Notes under the pieces: model-generated
Told to the model about the DNA's origin: nothing
What the model saw: only the letters and a program-made list of their open reading frames with translations
Databases searched by the model: none
Shown here: positions 1 through 8,668 of the stretch, one piece after another
Position numbering within the stretch: the stretch's first letter is position 1
How the letters are laid out: each line of letters begins with the position of its first letter
DNA from: an uncultured Flammeovirgaceae bacterium
GTDB taxonomy: Bacteria; Bacteroidota; Bacteroidia; Cytophagales; Cyclobacteriaceae
Reading direction: 5' to 3'
NCBI GenBank assembly: GCA_913045135.1
Contig: CAJWQD010000011.1
Location: 1-52,336, forward strand
Length of the DNA: 52,336 nt
Position numbers and translations under genes: made by a program

Positions 1-350
1 CATTGCTGCGAGCTGGATTCGCTGTAAAAGAAGGAACTGGGGTAAATCCTAAATATGAAATCTCAAGTGATCTTCACACATTGAATATAGTTAGCTTTTC
101 AAAAAAATACGATCACTTTGAAAATCCTAAAAAGTATTTTTGTGCCGTAATGACATGCTCTGAGGCGGATGAGGCATGTCCAGTTATTTTTGGAGCTGAT
201 TTGAGAGTCAAATTGTTGTATGAGGATCCTAAATCTGCTGATGGTACAGATTATGAAGTCAACACCTATGATGAGAGATGTTTCCAAATTGCCACCGAAA
301 TGTTTCATGTTATGAAAAAGGTGTTCACAAAGCTTCAGAATGCCAAATGA
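1..350 (+). CDS. Protein-tyrosine-phosphatase / arsenate-reductase-like protein, 5' end missing
   Basis: This is the C-terminal 115 or so residues of a protein whose start lies before the window; the open frame runs in from base 1. The part seen contains CAVMTCSEADEACP, then an ADLRV...YEDPKSADGT...YDERCFQIATEMF stretch. I recognise this as typical of the roughly 200-residue Bacteroidota family annotated as protein-tyrosine-phosphatase or thioredoxin-type arsenate reductase (low-molecular-weight phosphatase fold). The catalytic CX5R loop would be near the N-terminus and is not visible, so activity cannot be judged. It ends with TGA, and no convincing terminator follows in the 170 bases before the next gene. 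The family call is moderately secure; the substrate (phosphotyrosine or arsenate) is undetermined. Confidence 0.7.
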   Translation, partial: LLRAGFAVKEGTGVNPKYEISSDLHTLNIVSFSKKYDHFENPKKYFCAVMTCSEADEACPVIFGADLRVKLLYEDPKSADGTDYEVNTYDERCFQIATEMFHVMKKVFTKLQNAK

Positions 351-473
351 GGGGTTGCAGAAAAGACATTTAAGAAGGTAAAAATCAATTAAAATTATTT
401 GGTAAGGACTCTTAAGATTATGATTTAACCTCATTTAACATATTAATTACACTACAAAGGGGTAAAAGGGTTT

Positions 474-501
474 TTTGTTAATAAAAGGATTTCTATTTTT
501 G
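474..501 (+). promoter_or_regulatory. Candidate Bacteroidota promoter for moxR
   Basis: TATTTTTG at 494-501 matches the Bacteroidota -7 element TAnnTTTG. A TTTG lies at 474-477, a 16-base spacer, slightly shorter than the usual 17-23. The start codon at 525 lies about 23 bases downstream. This is pattern matching only. Confidence 0.4.
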
Positions 502-524
502 CTGACTAATAAATAAAGGATAAT

Positions 525-1517
525 ATGGATACTCCAGATATTAATCAAGATCTGAAAAAGGAACATCAGCAGAAAATCAATCAGGTTATTGAAGAGGTAG
601 GGAAAGTAGTTGTTGGGCAAAAGCATATGGTGAACCGATTACTCATTGGTCTTTTCACACAAAACCATATTTTATTAGAAGGTGTGCCCGGGATTGCTAA
701 AACCTTGACGGTAAATACTTTGGCAAAGGTGTTACAACTGGATTTCAAGAGGATTCAATTTACGCCTGACCTTTTACCTGCAGATTTGGTAGGAACTATG
801 ATATATAATCAAAAAAAAGCGCTTTTTGAAGTAAAAAAAGGTCCTATTTTTTCTAATATGATTTTGGCAGATGAGGTCAACAGGTCTCCAGCAAAGGTTC
901 AATCCGCCCTTCTGGAGTCCATGCAGGAAAAACAAGTTACAATTGGGGAAGAAACTTATTTATTGGACCGGCCTTTCTTGGTGATGGCGACACAAAACCC
1001 TGTAGATCAAGAAGGAACTTATCCTTTACCAGAAGCACAAGTTGATCGATTTATGATGAAAGTTAATGTCAAGTACCCCTCAAAAGAAGAGGAACTTGAA
1101 GTCATGCGTAGAATGTCGAATATGTCCTTTAGTCCAGAATTGAATACCTTATTATCAAAGAAAGATATTTTTGCCATTCGAGAAGAAATTAATGATGTCA
1201 GTCTATCAGAATCTTTAGAAAAGTATATAGTAGAATTGGTTTTGGCTACAAGAGATCCCCAAGCTTATCAATTAGATGACCTTGCCCACTACATTCAATT
1301 TGGAGCTTCTCCAAGAGCCTCTATCAATTTGAATCTTGCAGCAAAAGCGGTTGCTTTTTTTGATGAGAGAGATTTTGTCTTACCCGAGGATATTAAGTCT
1401 GTGGCCGATAATGTCATGAATCACCGTATTTTATTAAATTATGAGGCCGAAGCTGATGGTATTACGACTCATGAGATTATTAAAAGCATTCTTAATAAAG
1501 TTCAGATTTCCAAATAA
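525..1517 (+). CDS. MoxR family AAA+ ATPase
   Basis: This 330-residue protein is a MoxR-type AAA+ ATPase. These chaperone-like ATPases usually work with von Willebrand-factor-A proteins to mature or activate enzyme and envelope complexes. The Walker A loop GVPGIAKT is at about residues 53-60, Walker B with LADEVNR at about 114-120, and sensor 1 in ATQNPVDQEGTYPLPEAQ, which is characteristic of MoxR. A C-terminal lid with the GASPRAS motif follows at about 265. Length is normal for the family. No DUF58 or VWA partner gene, which often follows moxR in Bacteroidota, is present; the next gene is a lipoprotein. It appears to be transcribed alone from the candidate promoter at 474-501. The family assignment is secure and the client is unknown. 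Confidence 0.93.
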   Translation: MDTPDINQDLKKEHQQKINQVIEEVGKVVVGQKHMVNRLLIGLFTQNHILLEGVPGIAKTLTVNTLAKVLQLDFKRIQFTPDLLPADLVGTMIYNQKKALFEVKKGPIFSNMILADEVNRSPAKVQSALLESMQEKQVTIGEETYLLDRPFLVMATQNPVDQEGTYPLPEAQVDRFMMKVNVKYPSKEEELEVMRRMSNMSFSPELNTLLSKKDIFAIREEINDVSLSESLEKYIVELVLATRDPQAYQLDDLAHYIQFGASPRASINLNLAAKAVAFFDERDFVLPEDIKSVADNVMNHRILLNYEAEADGITTHEIIKSILNKVQISK

Positions 1518-1727
1518 GCATAACTTCCATTTCTCGGTAATTATCTGGCTTAACATAACGTTGATATTTCACCATAATTTTTAACAGAAAGTTAATAAAC
1601 CAATATTAATGAGTTAATCTTCAGAGATCATATTTGTATTGTGTTCAGAGCAATTAGTGTTCTATACAATTTTATACAAATACATTTATTGAAAAACCAT
1701 ATTTATCATTAAAAACCATAATAATCG

Positions 1728-3005
1728 ATGAAACAACTTATTACAACTATTGCTTTATCAAGCTTACTTTTCTTTTTAGCATGCGATGATGATGCAGAAA
1801 CAGTAACAGTTACAGAAACAGTTACTGTCACAGATACAGTTACAGTGACAGATACAGATACAGTTACAGTGACAGTAGCTGAAGGTATTGAAGTTACTAT
1901 TTCAAGTAATGTTACAACTGATGTAACCTGGTCGAGTGATTCCATATATATTTTAGCTGGTAGAATAGCGGTAACATCAGGAGCAACACTTACCATTGAG
2001 CCTGGTACGATTATTAAAGGCGAATATGGTGCTGGGGCTAATGCGACGGCACTCCTTATTGCCAGAGGAGGAACTTTAAATGCTCAAGGTACGGCAAGCG
2101 CTCCGATTATTTTTACTTCAGTAGTTGATGAAGTTCAACCAGGTGGAAATGTTTCGCCAAACTTAGAGCCTGATGTATCTGGTCTTTGGGGGGGTATAAT
2201 TATATTAGGAAATGCGCCAAGTTCACTAGGTGATGATGCCGCTGAGACAAATATTGAAGGGATTCCTACCACAGATATCAATGGTCTTTATGGAGGCACT
2301 GATGCTGCGGATAATTCTGGTACGATAAGTTATATTTCTATCCGCCATGGAGGATCAAATATTGGTGAAGGAAATGAAATTAATGGGTTGACCTTAGGAG
2401 GAGTTGGAACAGGAACAACCATAGAAGGTGTTGAGGTTGTGGCAAATCAGGATGATGGAATAGAGTGGTTTGGTGGTACTGTTAGCGTTTCAAAAGCCTT
2501 GATATGGAATGCCGGTGATGATAGCATGGATACAGATCAAGATTGGCAAGGGACTTGTACGGATTATGTTATAGTAACTCCACAGGGAGGATCTGCATTT
2601 GAATTAGATGGTCCAGAGGGGACTGCAAAAGTTAATGATGTAGGGTCAGGTTACCATACCTTTTCAAATGGGGTAGTTTATGCTGGAGCTGATATTGATC
2701 ACGTAGTAGACTGGGATGGCTCCACAAATGCAGCTTTAGTAGGTTTATACATTTATGGTTTAGATTCCGCAGTAGCCGCTGCAGGGAACGCAATTGAATC
2801 ATTTGGTGGTGATGCAAGTGGGACTTCATCGGCATGGGAAATTACTTTGCCTTCAGGAGTTGATATTACCACAGTTTTGGGTGCATCTGCTGCTGCAATA
2901 ACCACTGAGGTTGCTGCAGGGTCCAGAACTCAGGGTCCTGCTGCCTCGATGTTTGATTGGACATGGGCAGGCAAATCGGGAGCTCTTACTGGAATTGGGT
3001 TATAA
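1728..3005 (+). CDS. Lipoprotein with Thr-Val repeat stalk and beta-helix-like domain
   Basis: The 425-residue product has a lipoprotein signal ending FFLAC (lipid-attached Cys19). Acidic residues follow the Cys, a pattern associated with surface export of lipoproteins in this phylum. Residues of about 24-50 are almost purely Thr/Val/Asp/Glu repeats (TVTVTD units), probably an extended stalk. The rest is glycine-rich short-strand sequence with WGGIIILGNAPSS, a DDGIEWFGGTVSV segment and GDDSMDTDQDW, suggesting a right-handed beta-helix. I recognise it as a family often found beside TonB-dependent receptors in Bacteroidota, and such a receptor is the next gene. A hairpin terminator follows, so the two may be transcribed separately. 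A surface binding role for the receptor's ligand is inference. There is no obvious T9SS C-terminal signal. Confidence 0.75.
   Translation: MKQLITTIALSSLLFFLACDDDAETVTVTETVTVTDTVTVTDTDTVTVTVAEGIEVTISSNVTTDVTWSSDSIYILAGRIAVTSGATLTIEPGTIIKGEYGAGANATALLIARGGTLNAQGTASAPIIFTSVVDEVQPGGNVSPNLEPDVSGLWGGIIILGNAPSSLGDDAAETNIEGIPTTDINGLYGGTDAADNSGTISYISIRHGGSNIGEGNEINGLTLGGVGTGTTIEGVEVVANQDDGIEWFGGTVSVSKALIWNAGDDSMDTDQDWQGTCTDYVIVTPQGGSAFELDGPEGTAKVNDVGSGYHTFSNGVVYAGADIDHVVDWDGSTNAALVGLYIYGLDSAVAAAGNAIESFGGDASGTSSAWEITLPSGVDITTVLGASAAAITTEVAAGSRTQGPAASMFDWTWAGKSGALTGIGL
1799..1877 (+). repeat. Degenerate hexamer repeat encoding TVTVTD stalk
   Basis: Roughly thirteen degenerate copies of the hexamer ACAGTT/ACAGTA/ACAGAT run in tandem inside the lipoprotein gene and encode the Thr-Val-Thr-Asp stalk. 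The copies differ at third positions. Array length could vary between strains by slippage without changing the frame, since the unit is six bases. Confidence 0.8.
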
Positions 3006-3033
3006 TTAAAATTCCCTTACTAAATCATAAATC

Positions 3034-3068
3034 AAAAAACTGCAGAATATTATCTGCAGTTTTTTTTT
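3034..3068 (+). terminator. Rho-independent terminator after the lipoprotein gene
   Basis: A perfect 13-bp stem pairs 3034-3046 (AAAAAACTGCAGA) with 3053-3065, around a 6-base loop, and runs into a U tract ending at 3068. It sits 28 bases after the lipoprotein stop codon. Confidence 0.88.
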
Positions 3069-3398
3069 GCATGAAAATTTACGATAATGAAATATTGAAC
3101 TTATCCTTTAAAGTTTTCGATTATTTATTTGTTACGGTCTTTGAAAACTCAATAAGCTTTATTTTAGAGTCAAAATAATTTGTACTGAAACTTTTTTCAA
3201 TAATTAGTTTAGGGAAAAATGTTTTCCAGTGTTAAATTAAATTGATATTAATGTTAATTTAATATTAAATATACCCATAGTGTGTTAATTGCATGTTATT
3301 TAAAGGTGTGAAGTAACTTGAGTTGAATTTAATTTCTCCATCTTTATTTTATTAATAAAATCTCAAATTTCAGACTGTATAATTCCGAGTAAAATTTT
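3069..3398. other. Gene-free AT-rich leader before the TonB receptor
   Basis: This stretch has no credible reading frame. It is very AT-rich and presumably carries the promoter of the TonB-dependent receptor gene, but I found no clear TAnnTTTG element close to its start codon. Confidence 0.5.
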
Positions 3399-6392
3399 AT
3401 GAAAAAACTACTCATCGTGAGTTTTTTAATCGCTTGGAGTTTGTTATCATTCGCCCAAAAGGGAACAATTAGAGGAACAGTAATTGAAGAAGAAACAGGC
3501 GAACCTCTTTTTTCAGTAACTGTCATCATTGCTGGTACTTCTACGGGAGCAGTTACAGATTTTGATGGCCATTTTTCTTTTCAAGTGGACCCTGGAGTTT
3601 ATGATTTACGAGCCAGCTTTGTTTCTTTGAAAACTACAGTGATCACTGGGGTAGAAGTAAAATCTGATGAGGTGACCGTTATTGATCAAATTTTTCTTCA
3701 ACCAGATGTCGAGGAGTTAGAGGCAGTAGTGGTTTCCGGACAAGTAACTAAGTCCACCGAAGCAGCACTCATGGCTGTGAAACGAAAGTCACCTAATGTG
3801 ATGGATGGAATTTCTTCAGCTAGTTTTCGAAAAATTGGTGATTCGGATGCTGCAGGGGCGATTAAGCGTGTCACTGGAGTCAGTGTAGAAGGTGGAAAAT
3901 ATGTTTATGTTCGCGGTCTTGGTGATCGATACACTAAAACCATGCTCAATGGAGTAGATATTCCTGGTCTAGATCCAGATAGAAATAGTTTGCAAATAGA
4001 TATTTTTCCAACATCGCTTTTGAATAATATGATGATTTTCAAGACGGCTTCTGCGGATAAGCCGGCAGATTTCACCGGAGGATTAGTAAATATTGAAACT
4101 AAGGACTTCCCAGAGGAAAAAATTTTTGATGTATCATTGGGAATTACATACAATCCCTCAATGCATTTCAAATCAGATGCACTAACCTACAAGGGTAGTT
4201 CTACCGATTGGTTGGGATTTGATTCAGGACTAAGGGATATTCCTGGACAAGTTGACAACGCTAAACTCCCTATTCCTTATTTTAATACGGAGAAAGAAGT
4301 ATACAATGTTAGTAAGTTGTTTACTCAGCAATTGGCCGCTCAAGAGCAGACAAATTTTATGAACTATAGTTTAGGATTCTCTTTTGGAGATCAAAAAAAC
4401 TTATCAAATGGGCATTCATTTGGATATTTCTTCACAGGTAATTATAAGAAAAATAATAAATTTTATCAAGATGTGTTCTTTGGAGAATATCAAAAAAGAG
4501 ATGCTTTAGAAGCATATGAAATGGGAGCCGCTACATTGCGGTCTGGAGCTATTAGTACGGAAAATACATTACTAGCAGGTCTTTTTGGTTTGGCGTATAA
4601 AACGCAAAATTCAAAATTTAAGCTTTCCGTTAATCGTCTTCAAAATGGTGAGAAAAAGACAGCTAGAATTAACACTGTTTCAGATCCAGATGATGATTTT
4701 GATCCACGTTTAATTTCGGACTATACAGCTTTTAATGATAACTTAGAATATGGTCAAAGAGGATTTACCAATATTTTGCTTAATGGAGTTCATTATTTTG
4801 AAGGAAAGAGTTGGAAGTTGGACTGGAAATTATCACCTACTTTTTCTAGTATGACTGATCCCGATATCAGAAGAGCAGCTTTTTCTGATGATGCTGGGTT
4901 CAATCGGATTAATGCAGGAGCAGCGGGATTTCCTACAAGAAGGTGGAGATTTTTGGATGAAAAGAGTGCTGCTGCTAAAGTAGACCTACAAAATAATACA
5001 TCTTTATTTAACAGGGATGCGACATATCGAGTCGGGATGAGTTATGTTTCAAAAATCAGAGATTATTCTATTCAAGCATTCAATATTACCAGTAGGACTG
5101 GATCCTCAAGCTGGGATGATGGTATAAGTTTCGATGAGATTGTTTCGGATGAGAATTTGTATGGAAATTCTTCCAGTGTAGCAGGGAATGATATATATTA
5201 TCAACGCGATGGGGGTATCAATCCTAACTCTAATGCTTATGAGTCAACGAATTTTAATTTAGCGGGATATGCCTCAGCGGAGATCTCAATTTCAGAAAGG
5301 CTAAAGACAATTTTAGGTTTGAGAATAGAGCATTTTGAGCAAATTCATACGGGGATGAACCAGCAAGCTGCAAATCAACTTAGAAACGCTGCAGATGCAG
5401 CAACTAGGTCCGCTCTGATAACCCAAATTAGATCTGGAGAAATTGATGGAGCTTATTTGTTAAATGATGACAAAGTTTTGAGTTCTATAGATTTCTTTCC
5501 TTCACTTAATGTAATATATGCCCTAAGAGACGATCAAAATTTTAGATTCTCTTATTCAAAAACCATCGCGCGACCCAGTTTTAAAGAGCTTTCTTATGCT
5601 CAAATTTTGGACCCGGTAAGTAACAGGATTTTTAATGGAGGATTTTTTCAATATTATGATTCAGACGGATCTATTGTTTGGGATGGAAATCTTAAAGAGA
5701 CTAGAATTAATAATTTGGATTTAAGATGGGAACTTTTTCAAAAGAGGGGTCAGCTAATTTCTTTGAGCGCTTTTTATAAAACTTTCGATGCACCTATAGA
5801 ATTGGTTCGCATTGCCAATTCCCAATCTGGGAATGAATTTCAACCTAGAAATGTGGGTAATGGACAAATATTAGGTGCGGAATTAGAATTTCGAAAAGCC
5901 TTGGACTTTTTGGCTGCTTCATGGTTAAAAAATTTAAGTGCTTTTGGAAATGTAACTTTGGTGGATTCTAGAATTGAGATGACCAAGATGGAATATAATT
6001 CACGGTTGGTCTATCAAAAAACAGATGAAGTCGTTAAAGATAGCCGTGTAATGGTGGGGCAAGCACCATTTGTGATCAATTTTGGGCTTCAATACAATAA
6101 CCCTTCAAAAATATTTGATGCAGGGCTGTTTTATAATGTAAAAGGTAAGACCTTAACTGTGGTAGGAGAAGGATTCTTTCCAGATATTTATTCGCAGCCT
6201 TTTCATAGTTTAAACTTCAATTTAAATAAAGCCATAGGGAAGAATAAGCAGACGATAATCAATTTCAGCATTAACAATATTCTCAATGATAAGAGAGAAG
6301 ACTTTTTTGAAGCTTACAATGCCCAAGATCAAATTTTCAACCAGTTTACACCTGGTACGGAAGTTGGATTGGGTATAAAATATGCATTTTAA
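3399..6392 (+). CDS. TonB-dependent outer-membrane receptor with carboxypeptidase-regulatory-like N-domain
   Basis: This 997-residue outer-membrane protein has a signal peptide ending SFAQ (about residue 20). A carboxypeptidase-regulatory-like beta-sandwich follows (about 22-105; GTIRGTVIEEETGEPL). Then comes a plug domain containing GAIKRVTGVSVEG...YVYVRGLGDRYTKTMLNG...LDPDRNSLQIDIFP at about 150-215, and a long beta-barrel ending in phenylalanine (GIKYAF), as expected for barrel insertion. The N-terminal domain and its position beside a surface lipoprotein gene resemble Bacteroidota receptor/lipoprotein pairs. It lacks SusC-type signatures and the neighbour is not SusD-like, so glycan uptake is not supported. 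Substrate import powered by TonB-ExbBD is established for the family; the ligand is unknown. Confidence 0.92.
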   Translation: MKKLLIVSFLIAWSLLSFAQKGTIRGTVIEEETGEPLFSVTVIIAGTSTGAVTDFDGHFSFQVDPGVYDLRASFVSLKTTVITGVEVKSDEVTVIDQIFLQPDVEELEAVVVSGQVTKSTEAALMAVKRKSPNVMDGISSASFRKIGDSDAAGAIKRVTGVSVEGGKYVYVRGLGDRYTKTMLNGVDIPGLDPDRNSLQIDIFPTSLLNNMMIFKTASADKPADFTGGLVNIETKDFPEEKIFDVSLGITYNPSMHFKSDALTYKGSSTDWLGFDSGLRDIPGQVDNAKLPIPYFNTEKEVYNVSKLFTQQLAAQEQTNFMNYSLGFSFGDQKNLSNGHSFGYFFTGNYKKNNKFYQDVFFGEYQKRDALEAYEMGAATLRSGAISTENTLLAGLFGLAYKTQNSKFKLSVNRLQNGEKKTARINTVSDPDDDFDPRLISDYTAFNDNLEYGQRGFTNILLNGVHYFEGKSWKLDWKLSPTFSSMTDPDIRRAAFSDDAGFNRINAGAAGFPTRRWRFLDEKSAAAKVDLQNNTSLFNRDATYRVGMSYVSKIRDYSIQAFNITSRTGSSSWDDGISFDEIVSDENLYGNSSSVAGNDIYYQRDGGINPNSNAYESTNFNLAGYASAEISISERLKTILGLRIEHFEQIHTGMNQQAANQLRNAADAATRSALITQIRSGEIDGAYLLNDDKVLSSIDFFPSLNVIYALRDDQNFRFSYSKTIARPSFKELSYAQILDPVSNRIFNGGFFQYYDSDGSIVWDGNLKETRINNLDLRWELFQKRGQLISLSAFYKTFDAPIELVRIANSQSGNEFQPRNVGNGQILGAELEFRKALDFLAASWLKNLSAFGNVTLVDSRIEMTKMEYNSRLVYQKTDEVVKDSRVMVGQAPFVINFGLQYNNPSKIFDAGLFYNVKGKTLTVVGEGFFPDIYSQPFHSLNFNLNKAIGKNKQTIINFSINNILNDKREDFFEAYNAQDQIFNQFTPGTEVGLGIKYAF

Positions 6393-6452
6393 AAGGATCT
6401 CTTTTTGGAGGTAAATTAGTTACATAAAAAGATATTGTTAGCATCGTTTTTT

Positions 6453-6854
6453 TTATTTATTGAGCATGCTCGGACAGTTTTGCTGATCTGCAGGCCCGTT
6501 CATTAGATACATTTGCAAGTCCTCTACACGACTCTCCGATAGCCGTAATAATTCTTTACACTTGCAAGGGTTAAAGACTTCTTTTCCATAATTTTTGCGA
6601 TAATGTTGGTCCCACTTTTTGGGGTATATAGCACGCAGTCTACGATCTCTGTATTGAATCCAATAGACTTGTTCCATATTAAATGCCTCAAGAAAATGGC
6701 GGTCATTTTTATACTTTACTTCTATTTTATCCATCAAGCTCAATATCTTGGTGTCTAATTCATCAAATTTTTTACAAGCATCCATGTTGTTTTTTTTTTC
6801 GAACTTACAGCTGCTGATAATAAGTATTGTAAAAAGTAATATTATGTTTTTCAT
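6453..6854 (-). CDS. Small lipoprotein, possible LprI/DUF1311-like
   Basis: A 133-residue predicted lipoprotein: the signal is IILLFTILIISSC with lipid-attached Cys16, followed by a Lys/Asn-rich tether. The mature part contains FLEAFNMEQVYWIQYRDRRL, a second CKC pair and LLRLSESRVEDLQMYL. The pattern of an aromatic-x-x-Tyr-Arg-Asp helix, then Cys, then a Leu-x-x-x-Arg-x-x-x-Leu helix resembles LprI/DUF1311 lysozyme-inhibitor-like proteins. That resemblance is by eye and weak. It is convergent with the TonB receptor gene and lies just downstream of another small reverse-strand gene, with about 57 bases between. Function unknown. Confidence 0.6.
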   Translation of the reverse strand: MKNIILLFTILIISSCKFEKKNNMDACKKFDELDTKILSLMDKIEVKYKNDRHFLEAFNMEQVYWIQYRDRRLRAIYPKKWDQHYRKNYGKEVFNPCKCKELLRLSESRVEDLQMYLMNGPADQQNCPSMLNK

Positions 6855-6911
6855 TTATCGTATTGGTTGATTTCCTACGCAATAAAATAGTGAAAGATAA
6901 AAGGATGAGGT

Positions 6912-7532
6912 TTATGTTGACAAAGCTAGTTGTAATTTTTTTAATTTTTCAATCTCACGATTGATGGCTAATAGATTTTCCAATATTCTACTACCTTCTT
7001 TCGAATTTGCGCTTTTTTTTGAAATTTTTCTGTATTTTTTTGAAAGCTTATAGGCCTGTGCAGTTTTAGTATCAACAACTTTTTGATATTGTTCCCAATA
7101 AAACTTTTTTTTAAAATCTAAAATTAAATTTTGCGTTTCTTTTTGATATACGGACAGATTTGCAATAGGGATTTTAGCGGTATCCAATGCCATGTGAACT
7201 AAAGTCTTATTTTTACCTGAGAGTTTTAAGAAAAGGCGAAGCTCGATATTTCCATCGTTATTGGTTATTGGAATCTTGAGTATGTAATGGGTCCCATTAT
7301 TGATAAGCTGTCCAAAATGCTTCGTGTATTTCCAAAGTCCAAGTTTGACGGTCGCAGGATTAAAATCAAGCTCGGTTTGGTATCCTGAGTAGGAAATTCC
7401 TGTAATGGATAGGTTGAGAAGTTCTAATTTTGTATCATAATCTTGACAAATGGAAAAAAAAGGGAAAGAACTGAACAATGTGATGGATAAGATATGTTTA
7501 TGGATAAAACAAATTAGACAATAAAATCTCAT
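6912..7532 (-). CDS. Secreted protein of unknown function
   Basis: I do not recognise this 206-residue protein. The N-terminus has a hydrophobic stretch ending FFSICQD, consistent with a signal peptide. The middle (about residues 35-125) looks like a beta-rich domain with LWKYTKHFGQLINNGTHYIL and LRLFLKLSGK. The last 70 residues are Lys-rich and helical (YKLSKKYRKISKKSANSKEG...REIEKLKKLQLAL), probably coiled coil. Its ATG at 7532 overlaps the ATG of the divergent epimerase gene in the tetramer CATG, so its promoter must lie inside the epimerase coding region; a TATCTTTG element lies there on this strand at 7538-7545. I see no alternative ATG, GTG or TTG that would keep the signal peptide. It may be cotranscribed with the small lipoprotein gene downstream. 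Confidence 0.6.
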   Translation of the reverse strand: MRFYCLICFIHKHILSITLFSSFPFFSICQDYDTKLELLNLSITGISYSGYQTELDFNPATVKLGLWKYTKHFGQLINNGTHYILKIPITNNDGNIELRLFLKLSGKNKTLVHMALDTAKIPIANLSVYQKETQNLILDFKKKFYWEQYQKVVDTKTAQAYKLSKKYRKISKKSANSKEGSRILENLLAINREIEKLKKLQLALST

Positions 7533-8442
7533 GGGGACAAAGATATTGATAACTGGTGGATCAGGAATGATAGGTCAAGCATTAAGTGCAGCATTGAGTG
7601 AAAATGGGCACCAAATTTCTCATTTAAGTAGGAATCCCTCTGAGAATGCTAATTACACTTCTTATAAATGGGATATTGCTAATCAATATATTGATCCAAA
7701 TGCATTGAAGGTAGATCTTATCATCCACCTATCTGGTGAGGGTATAGCCAATAAAAGGTGGACAAAAAAACAAAAACAAAAACTAATTATGAGTCGTATT
7801 GATGCTGCAAAACTTCTTTACGATAAGATTACAAAATTAAAAAAGCGTCCTTCAAAGATCATTTCTGCCTCAGCCATAGGTTATTATGGCAGTGATACGA
7901 AGCAAGAGGAATGTTTCGAAAATACGCCTTCTGGTAGTGACTTCATTGGACAATTTGTATTTAAATGGGAGCAACAAATCAGTCAATTTGAAAAATTAGG
8001 TATGCAGGTAAGTATTCTGAGAATCGGAATTGTTTTGTCAAAAGTTGGAGGAGCACTCCCTAAACTTTCCCTTCCAATTTCATTGGGGATTGGTGCACCG
8101 ATTGGATCAGGGAGGCAAAGTATCAGTTGGATTCATTTGGATGACCTAGTAAAAATGTTTGTTTTTGTGGTTGAGCGAAAGATGAAGGGTATTTATAATG
8201 CGGTTACACATAACACGACGAATGCTTTACTGACCAAGGCGATTGCCCAGCAATTAAAAAAACCATTATTTTTACCCAATGTACCTAGTTTTATTCTCAA
8301 AATAATTTTTGGGGAAATGTCAAAAATAATTTTAGGAGGGAATCGGGTAAGTGGGATAAAAATTATCGAACAGGGCTTCAAGCCCAATTATCCAACTCTT
8401 GAAGTGGCATTAAGTGATATTTTTAGAAAAGAAGATAAATAA
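7531..8442 (+). CDS. TIGR01777-family NAD(P)-dependent epimerase
   Basis: The 303-residue product begins with the nucleotide-binding Rossmann loop ILITGGSGMIGQAL (about residues 5-18). It continues with INLSGEGIA-like LIIHLSGEGIANKRW, ISASAIGYYG (active-site Ser/Tyr region, about 110-119) and ISWIHLDDLVKMF. A C-terminal segment typical of the TIGR01777/YfcH (DUF1731) group follows. These are extended short-chain dehydrogenase-like proteins, widespread but of unknown substrate. The start is fixed by a stop codon three codons upstream and by the Rossmann motif, although it overlaps the start of the divergent gene. The family call is secure; the reaction is unknown. Confidence 0.9.
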   Translation: MGTKILITGGSGMIGQALSAALSENGHQISHLSRNPSENANYTSYKWDIANQYIDPNALKVDLIIHLSGEGIANKRWTKKQKQKLIMSRIDAAKLLYDKITKLKKRPSKIISASAIGYYGSDTKQEECFENTPSGSDFIGQFVFKWEQQISQFEKLGMQVSILRIGIVLSKVGGALPKLSLPISLGIGAPIGSGRQSISWIHLDDLVKMFVFVVERKMKGIYNAVTHNTTNALLTKAIAQQLKKPLFLPNVPSFILKIIFGEMSKIILGGNRVSGIKIIEQGFKPNYPTLEVALSDIFRKEDK

Positions 8443-8556
8443 TCGAAAAATCAAGATATCAATTAGGCTTATTTTTTTTAAATAAGATGGAAAATTCCGT
8501 AGTTAAAGTCAGTTAATTTTTTCACAGTTAGAGCTCATGAGAACTACTAAAATAAG

Positions 8557-8585
8557 AAAAGGGCATTGGTTAATTGCCTTTTTTT
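8557..8585 (+). terminator. Rho-independent terminator between epimerase and uvrA
   Basis: A 9-bp stem with one G-U pair joins AAAAGGGCA (8557-8565) and 8575-8583 across a 9-base loop and continues into Ts. It is about 115 bases after the epimerase stop codon and before the uvrA promoter. Confidence 0.65.
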
Positions 8586-8637
8586 ACAGGGAGCCTTTGC
8601 TTATTACAATTTTTTAGTTTTAGATCTATTTAATAGT

Positions 8638-8645
8638 TAATTTTG
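8638..8645 (+). promoter_or_regulatory. Candidate -7 element of uvrA promoter
   Basis: TAATTTTG matches TAnnTTTG and lies 23 bases before the uvrA start codon. No TTG is found at the usual -33 distance, so the support is the -7 match and its position only. Confidence 0.4.
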
Positions 8646-8668
8646 CGGTTTATTGTACCAAATAATTC

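Noticed and set aside
1709-1996. Reverse-strand 95-codon frame across the Thr-Val repeat
   Set aside because: It is the mirror of the hexamer repeat in the lipoprotein gene; periodic DNA keeps both strands open without coding.
2957-3178. 73-codon forward frame overlapping the end of the lipoprotein gene and its terminator
   Set aside because: Passes through a clear terminator hairpin and has no family features.
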